Source: JAGOLU01 sp964542665
GTDB taxonomy: Bacteria; Patescibacteriota; Microgenomatia; UBA1406; GWC2-37-13
Direction of reading: 5' to 3'
Assembly: GCA_964542665.1 (NCBI GenBank)
Contig: CAZIUF010000002.1
Coordinates: 3,237 to 67,236, forward strand
DNA: 64,000 nt
Shown here: piece by piece, positions 7,917-16,556 of the stretch
Numbering within the stretch: the stretch's first letter is position 1
How the letters are laid out: each line of letters opens with the position of its first letter
Notes under the pieces: generated by a model
The model's input: only the letters and a program-made list of their open reading frames with translations
What the model was told of the DNA's origin: nothing
Databases searched by the model: none
Made by a program: the position numbers and the translations under genes

Positions 7917-8363
7917 TTAGGCTTTTGGCTTTTTTGTACCGTATTTACTTCTACTTTGACGTCGTGGATCTTTTGATGATGGGGTACCTTGTGTGGTAAC
8001 TCCTTGGGTATCAAACTTTCCTCGCACAATGTGATATTTGACCCCTGGAAGGTCTTTGACACGTCCACCACGAACCAATACGATCGAGTGCTCGGCTAGA
8101 TTGTGACCAATACCTGGGATATAGGCGGTCACCTCTTGTTTGTTTGAAAGTCGCACACGAGCAACCTTGCGGAGTGCTGAGTTTGGCTTTTTTGGGGTCA
8201 TGGTACGAACAACGGTACACACTCCACGCTTAAATGGACTCAGAGTGGGCACATATTTGCGCTTTACACCATTGAAAACCATCTGCAAAGCAATAGATCG
8301 TGACTTTTTGACACGTTGTGTACGCTTCGTTTTTTTCTTAATTAGCTGGTTGATTGTTGGCAT
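7917..8363 (-). CDS. rpsL: 30S ribosomal protein S12 with two insertions
   Basis: A 148-residue decoding-centre protein. The universally conserved TPKKPNSALRKVARVRL and RGGRVKDLPGVKYH tracts are intact, including the lysines tied to streptomycin response. It is about 24 residues longer than the E. coli protein. Extra sequence lies in the basic N-terminal arm (around residues 22-45, IALQMVFNGVKRKYVPTL) and before the C-terminal RSKYGTKKPKA (TTQGTPSSKDPRR region). Its start overlaps the end of rpoC by 26 bases. Confidence 0.96.
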   Translation of the reverse strand: MPTINQLIKKKTKRTQRVKKSRSIALQMVFNGVKRKYVPTLSPFKRGVCTVVRTMTPKKPNSALRKVARVRLSNKQEVTAYIPGIGHNLAEHSIVLVRGGRVKDLPGVKYHIVRGKFDTQGVTTQGTPSSKDPRRQSRSKYGTKKPKA

Positions 8364-11300
8364 ATGCTGTTTGGAATTTCTGATTGTATTCAGTGATAAG
8401 GTCTTGATTTACTGGAATCAAGCGTCCGATTATAACATTTTCTTTGAGACCCAGCAAGTAGTCAGTCTGTCCTTGGATAGCGGCACGGCTCAAAACAGTG
8501 GTGGTCTGTTCGAATGATGCTGCTGAGAGCCAGCTTTCGGTAAAGATAGCTGCTCTGGTGATGCCGAGGATGATGACCTTGCCTGTCGCAGGTCGAGCAC
8601 CGTGTGCCAAGACCTTACGATTCTCGATGTCATATCGGAGTCGTGATACGGTTTCGCCTTTGACGAGTGCGGTATCACCCTCTTCTTCGATGATAATCTT
8701 GTCAGACATCTTGCGAACGATGATCTCAAAATGTTTATCATGGATAGCGATACCTTGTGACTCGTACACCTTTTGGATCTCGTCCACGAGATATTGCTGT
8801 GCAGCAGCAAGTCCACGTATGGCGAGAACATCAGCTAGATCGAGATATCCTTCAGAAAGTGATTGACCTGCGGTGATCAAGTCACCATCTTTGACCTTGA
8901 GTTTTTGAGACATTGGCACACTGTACTCTTCTTCTTCGCCCTCTGTTGAGGTGATCTTGATAGAGTACGTTTCCTTTGCTGTGTCCTCAATGACTGTTGC
9001 GCGCCCACTAATACTCACGATAGGGGAGATGATCTTTGGAGTTCGTGTCTCAAACAGCTCCTCAACACGGGGAAGTCCTTGGGTAACGTCTGAAATGACG
9101 ATACCTCCGAAATGACGCACACGCATCGTCAACTGAGTGCCTGGCTCTCCGATTGACTGGGCAGCAACAACGCCTGCAGGTAAACCAATCTCAGCAAGTT
9201 GATTGTTTGATAGATCAACTCCGTATGACAGTCTACAAAGACCTTGCTTAGAGGTGCTAAAGAGTGGTGAGTATACATCAACGCTGTGCACTCCTGCCTT
9301 AACAATCTCAGCGACTTTTTCTTCAGTAATGAGTTCGTTTTTGGCCACAATAACTGTGTCATTTGACTTCACATCATTGGCAGCAAAACGTCCGTAAATA
9401 CGCAAAGCAAACTTGTCACCACGATCTCCCTTGGTTGAGATGGTGAGGAATTGGGTCATCTCACTTGCCTCTTCACGGATGATCATGTCATGGGCTACAT
9501 CATGCAGACGACGAGTTAGGTATCCTGCATCGGCGGTCTTGAGCGCTGAGTCAGTAAGACCTTTGCGTGCTCCACGTGCAGAAATCACGTATTCGAAGAT
9601 GCCAAGTCCATCACGATAGTTTGATTTGGTTGGAACATCGATGACTTTAATAGCTGATAGCTGCTTGAGTTGCTCACGAGAGGCACGTGCTCCACCTGAC
9701 TTGATAATCATTTTGACTGGGTTTTCCTCATCGATCGCATTCCAAGTCATATCGGCAAGATGCTCAGTCGTTTCCATCCAAAGCTTATTTGAATAGCGAC
9801 GTTTCTCATCAAGCGTTAACAAACCTTCTTGGAAGTTGGTATCGATGATCTTTACTTGTTTTTGTGCTTCATTGAGGACGTCTTCTTTGCCTTCAGCAAC
9901 GATACAGTCAAATATGGATACTGAGAGACCTCCTGATATGGTAGAAGCCCAGAAGCCAATAGACTTAATATTGTCAATCAGCTCGCCAACTCGATCATGA
10001 TCATTAAATAGTCTTACGGCTTTTGTGATCAGTGACTTGATGTCAGCAGCTTTTACTTCTTGATTGATAAATCTCAGTTCAGCAGGAAGCAGCTCATTGA
10101 ACATAATACGTCCAACGGTCGTCTTGAGAGTCACGCCATCAACACGGGCATGGATAGGCTCACGGAGCTCTAGCTTGCCGAGGTTGTATAGACTGACTGC
10201 GGTATCTGTCGATTCACACAAAGGTAGATTCTCATCTTTTTTATTGATGTAGATCTGATCCATCGAAGTCATGTAGTAAACACCGATAGCCATTTCTTTG
10301 TTGGGTATGACGATTGGTGATCCGTCAGCAGGCTTCAACAGGTTGTGTTTCGCAAGCATCTTGGACTTAACTTCTTCGATTGATTCTTTTGAAAGCGGGA
10401 CGAATACACCCATGGCGTCTCCATCGAAGTCTGCGTTGAATCCTGCACATACTGTTGGATGAAGCCGGATAGCTGTGTCGTCGATGAGCACAGGGTAGAA
10501 AGCCAACATAGAGAGCTTGTGCAGTGTTGGAGCACGGTTCATCAGAACTGGGTGTCCCTTGACTACTTGCTCAAGGATGTCATATACAACAGGCTGCTTC
10601 TCATCAAGGAAGTTTTTGGCAGCCTTGATATTTGGCGCAAGTCCTCTGATCATGATTTCGTGGAGCAAGAATGGCTTGAATATCTCAAGCGCCATATCTT
10701 TTGGTAATCCACATTGATCAATCTTGAGGTTTGGACCTACGGTGATGGTTGAACGTGCAGAATAATCAACACGCTTACCCAATAGGTTTTGTCGGAATCG
10801 TCCTTGTTTACCACGGAGCACATCTGAGAGCGATTTAAGAGCCTTGGCTTGAGATGAGCCAACAACTCGAGATTTACCTCGTGACTTTTGCAGGTCGATC
10901 AGCGAGTCGACAGCTTCTTGCAACATACGCTTTTCGTTACGCAAAATGATTTCGGGAGCTCCGAGATCAAGAAGTTGCTTCAGACGATTGTTGCGGTTGA
11001 TTACTCGACGATATAAATCATTGAGATCTGAAGTAGCAAACTTACCACCTGAAAGTTGAACAACTGGTCGAAGATCTGGTGGGATGACGGGGAGCAGAGT
11101 AAACATCATGCAACTTGGCTTGATCTTACTTTTGACGAAAGACTCAATGACACGAGACTTTTTCAAAAGTTTGGTGCGTCTTTCACCTTTTGCTTCAGAA
11201 AGAAGTTTTTGGACTTCAGTAAGCGCCTCATTGAGATCAAATTGCTCGAGCATCTGATATAAAACTTCAGCACCCATGCCTACCTCGGCAAATCCATCGA

Positions 11301-12075
11301 GTTCTTTTTCACGGAGGAATAGGAAATCTTCTTCTTCGAGCACGCTGTGGATGGTTGCTTCTTTGACAAGTTTGATTACTCGATCAAAAGTAGCGCTCAC
11401 TTGGGCTTTGCGCTCCACAAACGCATCTGAAAGACGCTTTTGTGATTCACGCTCGCGGAGATCTATTTCAGACAGTGTGATATCACGCTGTTCTGCTTTG
11501 GTGATCTTTTTGGAAGTGTCAGTTTTTTGCTTATCGAAATCTTTTGCAAGCGATGCTCTCTTAACTTCAAACTGCGCCTCAATCTGGGTGATTTCTACAC
11601 CTTTAAGTTTCTCGAGTGCTTCCTGAGAGGCTTTTTGATTCTCCTTGTGAATACCAGTGACTAAATATGCAGCGTAATAAATGATGCGCTCAAGCATCTG
11701 AACTGGAATGTCAAGAAGTGCAGCGAGTGGAGAATTTGCGCCTTTAAAATACCATACGTGGGCAATAGGTGTCGAAAGCTTGATATGCCCCATGCGTTCA
11801 CGGCGGACAACTGCAGTTGTAACCTCGACGCCACATCGATCACAGATGATACCCTTGTATCTAATTCTCTTGTATTTACCACAATAACATTCGTAATCCT
11901 TGGTAGGACCAAAGATACGTTCATCAAACAAACCATCCTTTTCAGGTCGGAAAGTACGATAGTTGATCGTTTCTGGTTTGGTTACTTCTCCTTTTGACCA
12001 CTTCTCGATATCGGCAGGAGAAGCAAGTCGGATCCGCAATCCAGCAAAGTTGATGTTGGGTTTTTGGTCATCCAT
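8338..12075 (-). CDS. rpoC: RNA polymerase beta' subunit with degenerate second zinc site
   Basis: A 1245-residue catalytic subunit. The N-terminal zinc site is intact (CYC at 63-65, CDRC at 78-81), and the active-site NADFDGD lies near residues 546-552. The bridge-helix/trigger-loop region contains AAQSIGEPGTQLTMR. The second zinc site is largely lost: the family pattern C-x6-C-x2-C appears as S-x6-C-x2-S (FSTSKQGLCRLSYG, about 934-947), and the distant first Cys (EEDCGT in most bacteria) reads EEASEM. The trigger loop reads TMRVRHFGG instead of the usual TMRTFHxGG. It lies 33 bases downstream of rpoB and overlaps rpsL by 26 bases. Confidence 0.97.
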   Translation of the reverse strand: MDDQKPNINFAGLRIRLASPADIEKWSKGEVTKPETINYRTFRPEKDGLFDERIFGPTKDYECYCGKYKRIRYKGIICDRCGVEVTTAVVRRERMGHIKLSTPIAHVWYFKGANSPLAALLDIPVQMLERIIYYAAYLVTGIHKENQKASQEALEKLKGVEITQIEAQFEVKRASLAKDFDKQKTDTSKKITKAEQRDITLSEIDLRERESQKRLSDAFVERKAQVSATFDRVIKLVKEATIHSVLEEEDFLFLREKELDGFAEVGMGAEVLYQMLEQFDLNEALTEVQKLLSEAKGERRTKLLKKSRVIESFVKSKIKPSCMMFTLLPVIPPDLRPVVQLSGGKFATSDLNDLYRRVINRNNRLKQLLDLGAPEIILRNEKRMLQEAVDSLIDLQKSRGKSRVVGSSQAKALKSLSDVLRGKQGRFRQNLLGKRVDYSARSTITVGPNLKIDQCGLPKDMALEIFKPFLLHEIMIRGLAPNIKAAKNFLDEKQPVVYDILEQVVKGHPVLMNRAPTLHKLSMLAFYPVLIDDTAIRLHPTVCAGFNADFDGDAMGVFVPLSKESIEEVKSKMLAKHNLLKPADGSPIVIPNKEMAIGVYYMTSMDQIYINKKDENLPLCESTDTAVSLYNLGKLELREPIHARVDGVTLKTTVGRIMFNELLPAELRFINQEVKAADIKSLITKAVRLFNDHDRVGELIDNIKSIGFWASTISGGLSVSIFDCIVAEGKEDVLNEAQKQVKIIDTNFQEGLLTLDEKRRYSNKLWMETTEHLADMTWNAIDEENPVKMIIKSGGARASREQLKQLSAIKVIDVPTKSNYRDGLGIFEYVISARGARKGLTDSALKTADAGYLTRRLHDVAHDMIIREEASEMTQFLTISTKGDRGDKFALRIYGRFAANDVKSNDTVIVAKNELITEEKVAEIVKAGVHSVDVYSPLFSTSKQGLCRLSYGVDLSNNQLAEIGLPAGVVAAQSIGEPGTQLTMRVRHFGGIVISDVTQGLPRVEELFETRTPKIISPIVSISGRATVIEDTAKETYSIKITSTEGEEEEYSVPMSQKLKVKDGDLITAGQSLSEGYLDLADVLAIRGLAAAQQYLVDEIQKVYESQGIAIHDKHFEIIVRKMSDKIIIEEEGDTALVKGETVSRLRYDIENRKVLAHGARPATGKVIILGITRAAIFTESWLSAASFEQTTTVLSRAAIQGQTDYLLGLKENVIIGRLIPVNQDLITEYNQKFQTAYANNQPAN

Positions 12076-12108
12076 AGGTATTGGGTATTGGTATATAAAT
12101 GAGAAAGA

Positions 12109-15100
12109 TTAGATTTGGTTTTCTGAACCGATATAGTCAACTGACAATCCAAGTGCATTAAGCTCTTTGACAAGTACGTTGAATGATTCAGGAACCGATG
12201 ACTGTGGTATATCAATACCTTTGATGATGGACTCGAACGCCTTTTGTCGTCCACGGACATCATCAGATTTGATGGTCAGCATCTCTTGGAGAACGTGTGG
12301 TACACGATGTGCTTCAAGTGCCCAGACTTCCATTTCTCCAAATCTTTGTCCACCCATTTGACTCTTGCCACCGAGTGGCTGCTGAGTAACCAGTGAGTAG
12401 GGTCCAACAGATCGAGCATGGAACTTGTCTTCGACCATGTGGATAAGCTTGAGAATATATCCAACACCGACCAATACTTGTCGGTCGAATGCTTGTCCAG
12501 TACGACCATCGATAAGTTTTTGCTTTCCATCAAGAGGAAGGCCAAGTTTCTTGAGCTCACCTCTAATGAATTCTTCTTTGATGCGTTCAAATACCGGAGC
12601 ATCGATGCGCATGTTGGTCTTTTGAGCAATCTTTGCAAGAATTGCTTCAAAAATCTGACCCATGTTCATACGAGCAAGGATAGACGCTGGTGAGATGATG
12701 ATGTCAACAGGTGTCCCGTCCTCGAGATATGGCATGTCGTACTCTGGCAATATCTTTGCGATAACACCTTTGTTTCCATGTCGGCCGGCGAGTTTATCTC
12801 CAACCTGTACCTTACGTAGATTGGCTGTATAGACCAGTACACGCTTAAGTACTGAAGGCTCAAGTTCGTTTGGATCCTTTTGACCATCAATAGTATCGAC
12901 GTTAACCACTACTCCTCGTTTACCGTATGGCACACGAAGACTGGTATCTTTTACGTCTTTGGCTTTCTCGCCGAAGATAGCTCGCAGAAGTCGCTCCTCA
13001 GCAGTAAGCTCTCGCTCACCTTTTGATGCAACCTTACCAACGAGGACATCGCCACCTTTGACTGAAGTTCCTTCTACGATGTATCCATCTTTATCAAGAT
13101 TTGCAAGGAGTTCTTCACGGACATTGGGAATATCACGCGTGAGCTCTTCCGGTCCGAGCTTTGTGTCGACAACATCGGCGACAAACTCTTCCATAGTGAT
13201 GGAAGTGAGAATGTCCTCTTTGAGTAGTCTTTGTGATATGACGAATCCGTCTTCATATCCGTACCCATGGAGTGAGGTATATGCAATCGTCAAGTTCTGA
13301 CCAAGTGCAAGTCGTCCATTGTCTGTGCCTGGTCCATCTATGACGAGATGGCCTTTTTTGATTTTTTGTTTTGGTTCGACTCGAGGCCGTTGGTCAAAAC
13401 AGACATCTTTGTTTGTTCTGTTAAATCGCTCAAGATCATAGGTATATGTTTCTCCTGATTTTCCTTTGAGCACGACTTTCTTCGCATCAACATACTCAAC
13501 TGTTGCATCCTCAGGTGCATGGACGGTACGTCCAAGTGCTGATGCTATTGGGCCTTCCATGCTGGTACCTACAAATGGGGCAGCTGGCTTGATGAGAGGA
13601 ACTGCTTGACACTGCATGTGCGTACCCATGAGCGCGCGGGAAGCGTCATCATTCTGGATAAAGGGAATAAGTGCCGCAGATACTCCTATTGCTTCACGAT
13701 GCGAAATATCGATGTACTGCACTTGTGAAACTGGTACTTCAGCTACCTCGCCCATATGTCGAGCTACAACAAAATCGTCTTTGATTGATCCATCATCGTT
13801 ATAATTGACGTTTGCTGAGGTGATGTAGTACTGATCTTCATCATCAGCTTGGAAAAAGACTATTTCATCAGTAGGGAACATTTTCTTGCCTTTTGCAACG
13901 ACCTTACGATATGGCGCTTCGAGGAATCCGTATTTGTTGACTTTTGCGTACATTGCGAGATAAGTCACGACACCGATGTTTGGTCCTTCAGGTGACCTGA
14001 TTGGACAAATACGTCCATATTGTGATGCTGCGATATCGCGGATAGAGAAGCTTGCACGCTCTTTCTCAATACCTCCAGGGCCAGCAACAGTAATACGACG
14101 AAGATTATCAAGTTCGGCAAGAAGATTGGTCTGATCAATGATGTTAGAAAGTTGCGAAGTTCGGAAGAAGCTGTTGAGAGCTGTTGCAATGGGTTTGGTG
14201 TTGATCACTTGTGAAGGAGCAACCTGTGTTTCTGAAGCAACAAGACTCATACGCTCGCGAACTTCTTTTTCTGCTCTGACCATGCCGACACGTGCTCCAT
14301 AGAGAGCAATGATTTCTCCAACAGTTCGAAGTCGTCTATTTCCGAGATGATCTATATTATCAAACGTTGTTTCGTGTTTGGTGAGGAGCAGCAGTTTCTT
14401 GATTGCTGCGACCACATCTTCTTTTGATAATAGATGGTTCTCAGGATTGTTTTCAGCAGTTGTACCAAGTCTACGATTCATTTTGTATCGTCCGACTTCA
14501 CCCAACGAGTAACGTTTTTGATCAAAGAAAATCATGTTGAGCGTTTTGTACGCATTTTCTACGACGAGCGGCTCACCTGGTTTTACCTTACGATAAAACT
14601 CCATGACAGCATCTTCTCGTGAATGTGTTCTATCTTTTTTGAGTGTAGGAATAAGATACTTTTCAACCAGTTCTTGGTCGATATCTTGGAACATATTTCG
14701 GATACCAGCGTTATCATCGCCATCAAATAGACGCAAGAATACAGTTGCCAACATCTTACGCTTGCGATTGATTTTTGCCTCGATTACTCCTTGCTTATTG
14801 ATAGTAAAGTCAAGCCACGCGCCGATGTATGGACGGATTTCAGCGTTGTAGAGAGTCAAACCAGTGGCCTTATCTATCTCAGCGGTAAGATATGCACCTG
14901 GTGATCTAACGATCTGACTGATGACGGCTCTTTCAATACCGTTGATGATAAACGTACCTCGACTGGTCATGATCGGCAAGTTACAAAGATATACTTCTTG
15001 TGATTTGAGTTGGTCTTCTCGTTTGTTGTGAAGTTCGAGTTTAGCGTAGACTGGACGATCGTAGGTAAGTTTTTTTGATTTGCAGATCTCGATTTCATAG

Positions 15101-15327
15101 CGTGGCTTTCCATATGATAAGTCTTGGAAAGTGAGTGAGAACTTTTTACCCGTGTAGTCTTCGATTGGGAAGAAGTTGGAGACTGTTTGCTTAAACAAAC
15201 GGTCCTCAAAGTCCTTCCAAGATGCCTTTTGAATCTCAATGAGATCAACCTTTTCGAGGTTCTTCTCAGGCGTTCCTAAAAGAAGGGTTGATAACGCAGG
15301 GTTTTGGGGATCTCGAGGTTTTGCCAT
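12109..15327 (-). CDS. rpoB: RNA polymerase beta subunit
   Basis: A 1072-residue subunit forming the catalytic pincer with beta'. Conserved tracts include RSPEGPNIG, RHGNKGVIAK and the C-terminal GGQRFGEMEVWALEA. The rifampicin-pocket cluster I (about 385-420) deviates strongly from E. coli: SQLSNIIDQTN, then DNLRRITVAGPGG. I chose ATG 15327 (MAKPRDPQNP); the upstream in-frame TTG at 15369 lies in A/T-rich leader. The gene is first in the str-type operon and has a near-consensus promoter about 75 bases upstream. rplJ/rplL are not adjacent. Confidence 0.97.
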   Translation of the reverse strand: MAKPRDPQNPALSTLLLGTPEKNLEKVDLIEIQKASWKDFEDRLFKQTVSNFFPIEDYTGKKFSLTFQDLSYGKPRYEIEICKSKKLTYDRPVYAKLELHNKREDQLKSQEVYLCNLPIMTSRGTFIINGIERAVISQIVRSPGAYLTAEIDKATGLTLYNAEIRPYIGAWLDFTINKQGVIEAKINRKRKMLATVFLRLFDGDDNAGIRNMFQDIDQELVEKYLIPTLKKDRTHSREDAVMEFYRKVKPGEPLVVENAYKTLNMIFFDQKRYSLGEVGRYKMNRRLGTTAENNPENHLLSKEDVVAAIKKLLLLTKHETTFDNIDHLGNRRLRTVGEIIALYGARVGMVRAEKEVRERMSLVASETQVAPSQVINTKPIATALNSFFRTSQLSNIIDQTNLLAELDNLRRITVAGPGGIEKERASFSIRDIAASQYGRICPIRSPEGPNIGVVTYLAMYAKVNKYGFLEAPYRKVVAKGKKMFPTDEIVFFQADDEDQYYITSANVNYNDDGSIKDDFVVARHMGEVAEVPVSQVQYIDISHREAIGVSAALIPFIQNDDASRALMGTHMQCQAVPLIKPAAPFVGTSMEGPIASALGRTVHAPEDATVEYVDAKKVVLKGKSGETYTYDLERFNRTNKDVCFDQRPRVEPKQKIKKGHLVIDGPGTDNGRLALGQNLTIAYTSLHGYGYEDGFVISQRLLKEDILTSITMEEFVADVVDTKLGPEELTRDIPNVREELLANLDKDGYIVEGTSVKGGDVLVGKVASKGERELTAEERLLRAIFGEKAKDVKDTSLRVPYGKRGVVVNVDTIDGQKDPNELEPSVLKRVLVYTANLRKVQVGDKLAGRHGNKGVIAKILPEYDMPYLEDGTPVDIIISPASILARMNMGQIFEAILAKIAQKTNMRIDAPVFERIKEEFIRGELKKLGLPLDGKQKLIDGRTGQAFDRQVLVGVGYILKLIHMVEDKFHARSVGPYSLVTQQPLGGKSQMGGQRFGEMEVWALEAHRVPHVLQEMLTIKSDDVRGRQKAFESIIKGIDIPQSSVPESFNVLVKELNALGLSVDYIGSENQI

Positions 15328-15401
15328 ATCGCTTGCGGAAGCAGGTTGTGCAAATTTTTTTAACAACAAAAACCGCTCAAAATAGTGCCGGCTAGGACAA
15401 C

Positions 15402-15429
15402 ATTATACAGAAAGATTAACCAGTGTCAA
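15402..15429 (-). promoter_or_regulatory. Near-consensus promoter of the rpoB operon
   Basis: On the minus strand a perfect -35 TTGACA (15429-15424) and a perfect -10 TATAAT (15407-15402) are separated by 16 bases. The start site would fall near 15395, giving a leader of about 70 bases before ATG 15327. A second TATAAT lies at 15439-15434. Both hexamers match consensus exactly, as expected for RNA-polymerase and ribosomal-protein genes. Confidence 0.75.
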
Positions 15430-15455
15430 ACTGATTATATAGAAGCATGCTCAAG

Positions 15456-16184
15456 TCACTTGCTGGCACCAGATGATTTGACTTTATTTGCCCAGTATTG
15501 ATTGGCACGGATGAGGGAGTCAAACGTACCCGCGTCCTCATACAATCCATTCAACACGCTCACTTTGAGCTCCCCAAGGGAAAGATATTGGTTGATTACG
15601 TCAGCTATCTCAATTTCTCCTCGTGCGGAAGGCGCAACTTTTTTGGCAAATGCTGACGCTCGTGAATCGAGGATGTAGAGACCAACCATCGCAAAATCAC
15701 TTTTTGGCTCTTTTGGCTTTTCAACGATCGAGATGACTTTATTTTTATCATCAAACTCTATCACTCCATATCTTTGAGGATCAGGAACTTGCTTAGCAAA
15801 TACATGGCCGCCACCAGTGAACTGTTTAACCGTCGACGAAAAATCTTCATCAAAAATATTATCTCCAAGTATAAGCATCACATCATCGCCTGCAATAAAC
15901 TGCTCACCAACGATGAACGCATCGGCAAGTCCACGGGGCTCTTCTTGTATCTCATACGTAAACTTACATCCGAAATCTCGTCCTGACCCCAACAGATTGA
16001 GAAACTGACCCGCGTACTGTGGTGCGATTATGATGAGAATTTCGGTGATGCCTGCCTGACGCAATGTCTCAATAGGATAAAAAATCATCGGCTTGTTGTA
16101 CACAGGAAGGAGTTGTTTGGAAGTGATCTTGGTGAGTGGTCGTAGCCGAGTTGCGTTGCCGCCTGCAAGGATGATGCCTTTCAT
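15456..16184 (-). CDS. rfbA: Glucose-1-phosphate thymidylyltransferase (short RmlA-like)
   Basis: A 242-residue nucleotidyltransferase that makes an NDP-sugar, most likely dTDP-glucose, from a sugar 1-phosphate. The N-terminal nucleotide-binding loop is LAGGNATRLRPLT, followed by KQLLPVYNKPM and the metal-binding LILGDNIF. The product-site EKPKEPKS and a DAGTFDSL motif follow. It is about 45 residues shorter than classical RmlA, lacking the C-terminal helices, as in the short form of the family. It fits as a precursor supplier for the glycan locus 14 kb away, although it is not in that cluster. Confidence 0.85.
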   Translation of the reverse strand: MKGIILAGGNATRLRPLTKITSKQLLPVYNKPMIFYPIETLRQAGITEILIIIAPQYAGQFLNLLGSGRDFGCKFTYEIQEEPRGLADAFIVGEQFIAGDDVMLILGDNIFDEDFSSTVKQFTGGGHVFAKQVPDPQRYGVIEFDDKNKVISIVEKPKEPKSDFAMVGLYILDSRASAFAKKVAPSARGEIEIADVINQYLSLGELKVSVLNGLYEDAGTFDSLIRANQYWANKVKSSGASK

Positions 16185-16215
16185 AGTGCAATAAAACTAT
16201 CAAATAGTGATGTTG

Positions 16216-16244
16216 ATTGTAAGCCCTATGCAGTCAAAAGTAAA
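16216..16244 (-). promoter_or_regulatory. Candidate promoter of the RmlA-like gene
   Basis: On the minus strand TTTACT (16244-16239) and TACAAT (16221-16216) are 17 bases apart, 31 bases before the ATG at 16184. Matches to consensus are 4/6 and 5/6. Confidence 0.4.
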
Positions 16245-16247
16245 TCT

Positions 16248-16260
16248 GATCGAACCGATC
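16248..16260 (-). terminator. Weak stem-loop downstream of the 16265-16549 gene
   Basis: GATCG-AAC-CGATC forms a perfect 5-base stem with a 3-base loop, 5 bases after the stop codon of the upstream gene. On the minus strand it is followed by a modestly T-rich stretch (AGATTTACTTTT). A weak terminator is possible. Confidence 0.25.
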
Positions 16261-16264
16261 CTGA

Positions 16265-16549
16265 TCAAGGAAAGGAAAGGGTGAGTGAGAAAAAGATGAT
16301 GGCAAAACCAATCAGAATATATTCGATCAAAATCCGTATTCTTAAAGTGTGCGTTAAGATGTGGTGGTATACCCCCCAAATAATATATCCAACTGCAAAA
16401 GCAACAATACAGAAAAATTGAGCCTCACGCTGGCCTGAAAACAACCGCATCCCCAATAGAAATATCGCTGCAGCTACTAAAATAAGCACGTAGTCGAACA
16501 AATGTCTATGCCAGATTTCGTCATGGATAAATTGAAAGAGATGATTCAT
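16265..16549 (-). CDS. Small three-helix membrane protein
   Basis: A 94-residue protein, unrecognised. It starts at ATG 16549 (MNHLFQFIHDEIWHRHL) and has three hydrophobic segments of about 18-20 residues. The N-terminal stretch has an Asp/Glu/His-rich patch (HDEIWHRH). It begins 7 bases after the CAP-domain gene stop, so it is probably the last gene of the minus-strand envelope cluster. An upstream in-frame start at 16606 would overlap the CAP gene by 50 bases and lacks support. Confidence 0.65.
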   Translation of the reverse strand: MNHLFQFIHDEIWHRHLFDYVLILVAAAIFLLGMRLFSGQREAQFFCIVAFAVGYIIWGVYHHILTHTLRIRILIEYILIGFAIIFFSLTLSFP

Positions 16550-16556
16550 AGTTACG

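Noticed and set aside
15328..15369. TTG start for rpoB at 15369
   Set aside because: It lies in A/T-rich leader sequence, and the ATG at 15327 opens sequence that leads directly into the conserved N-terminus.
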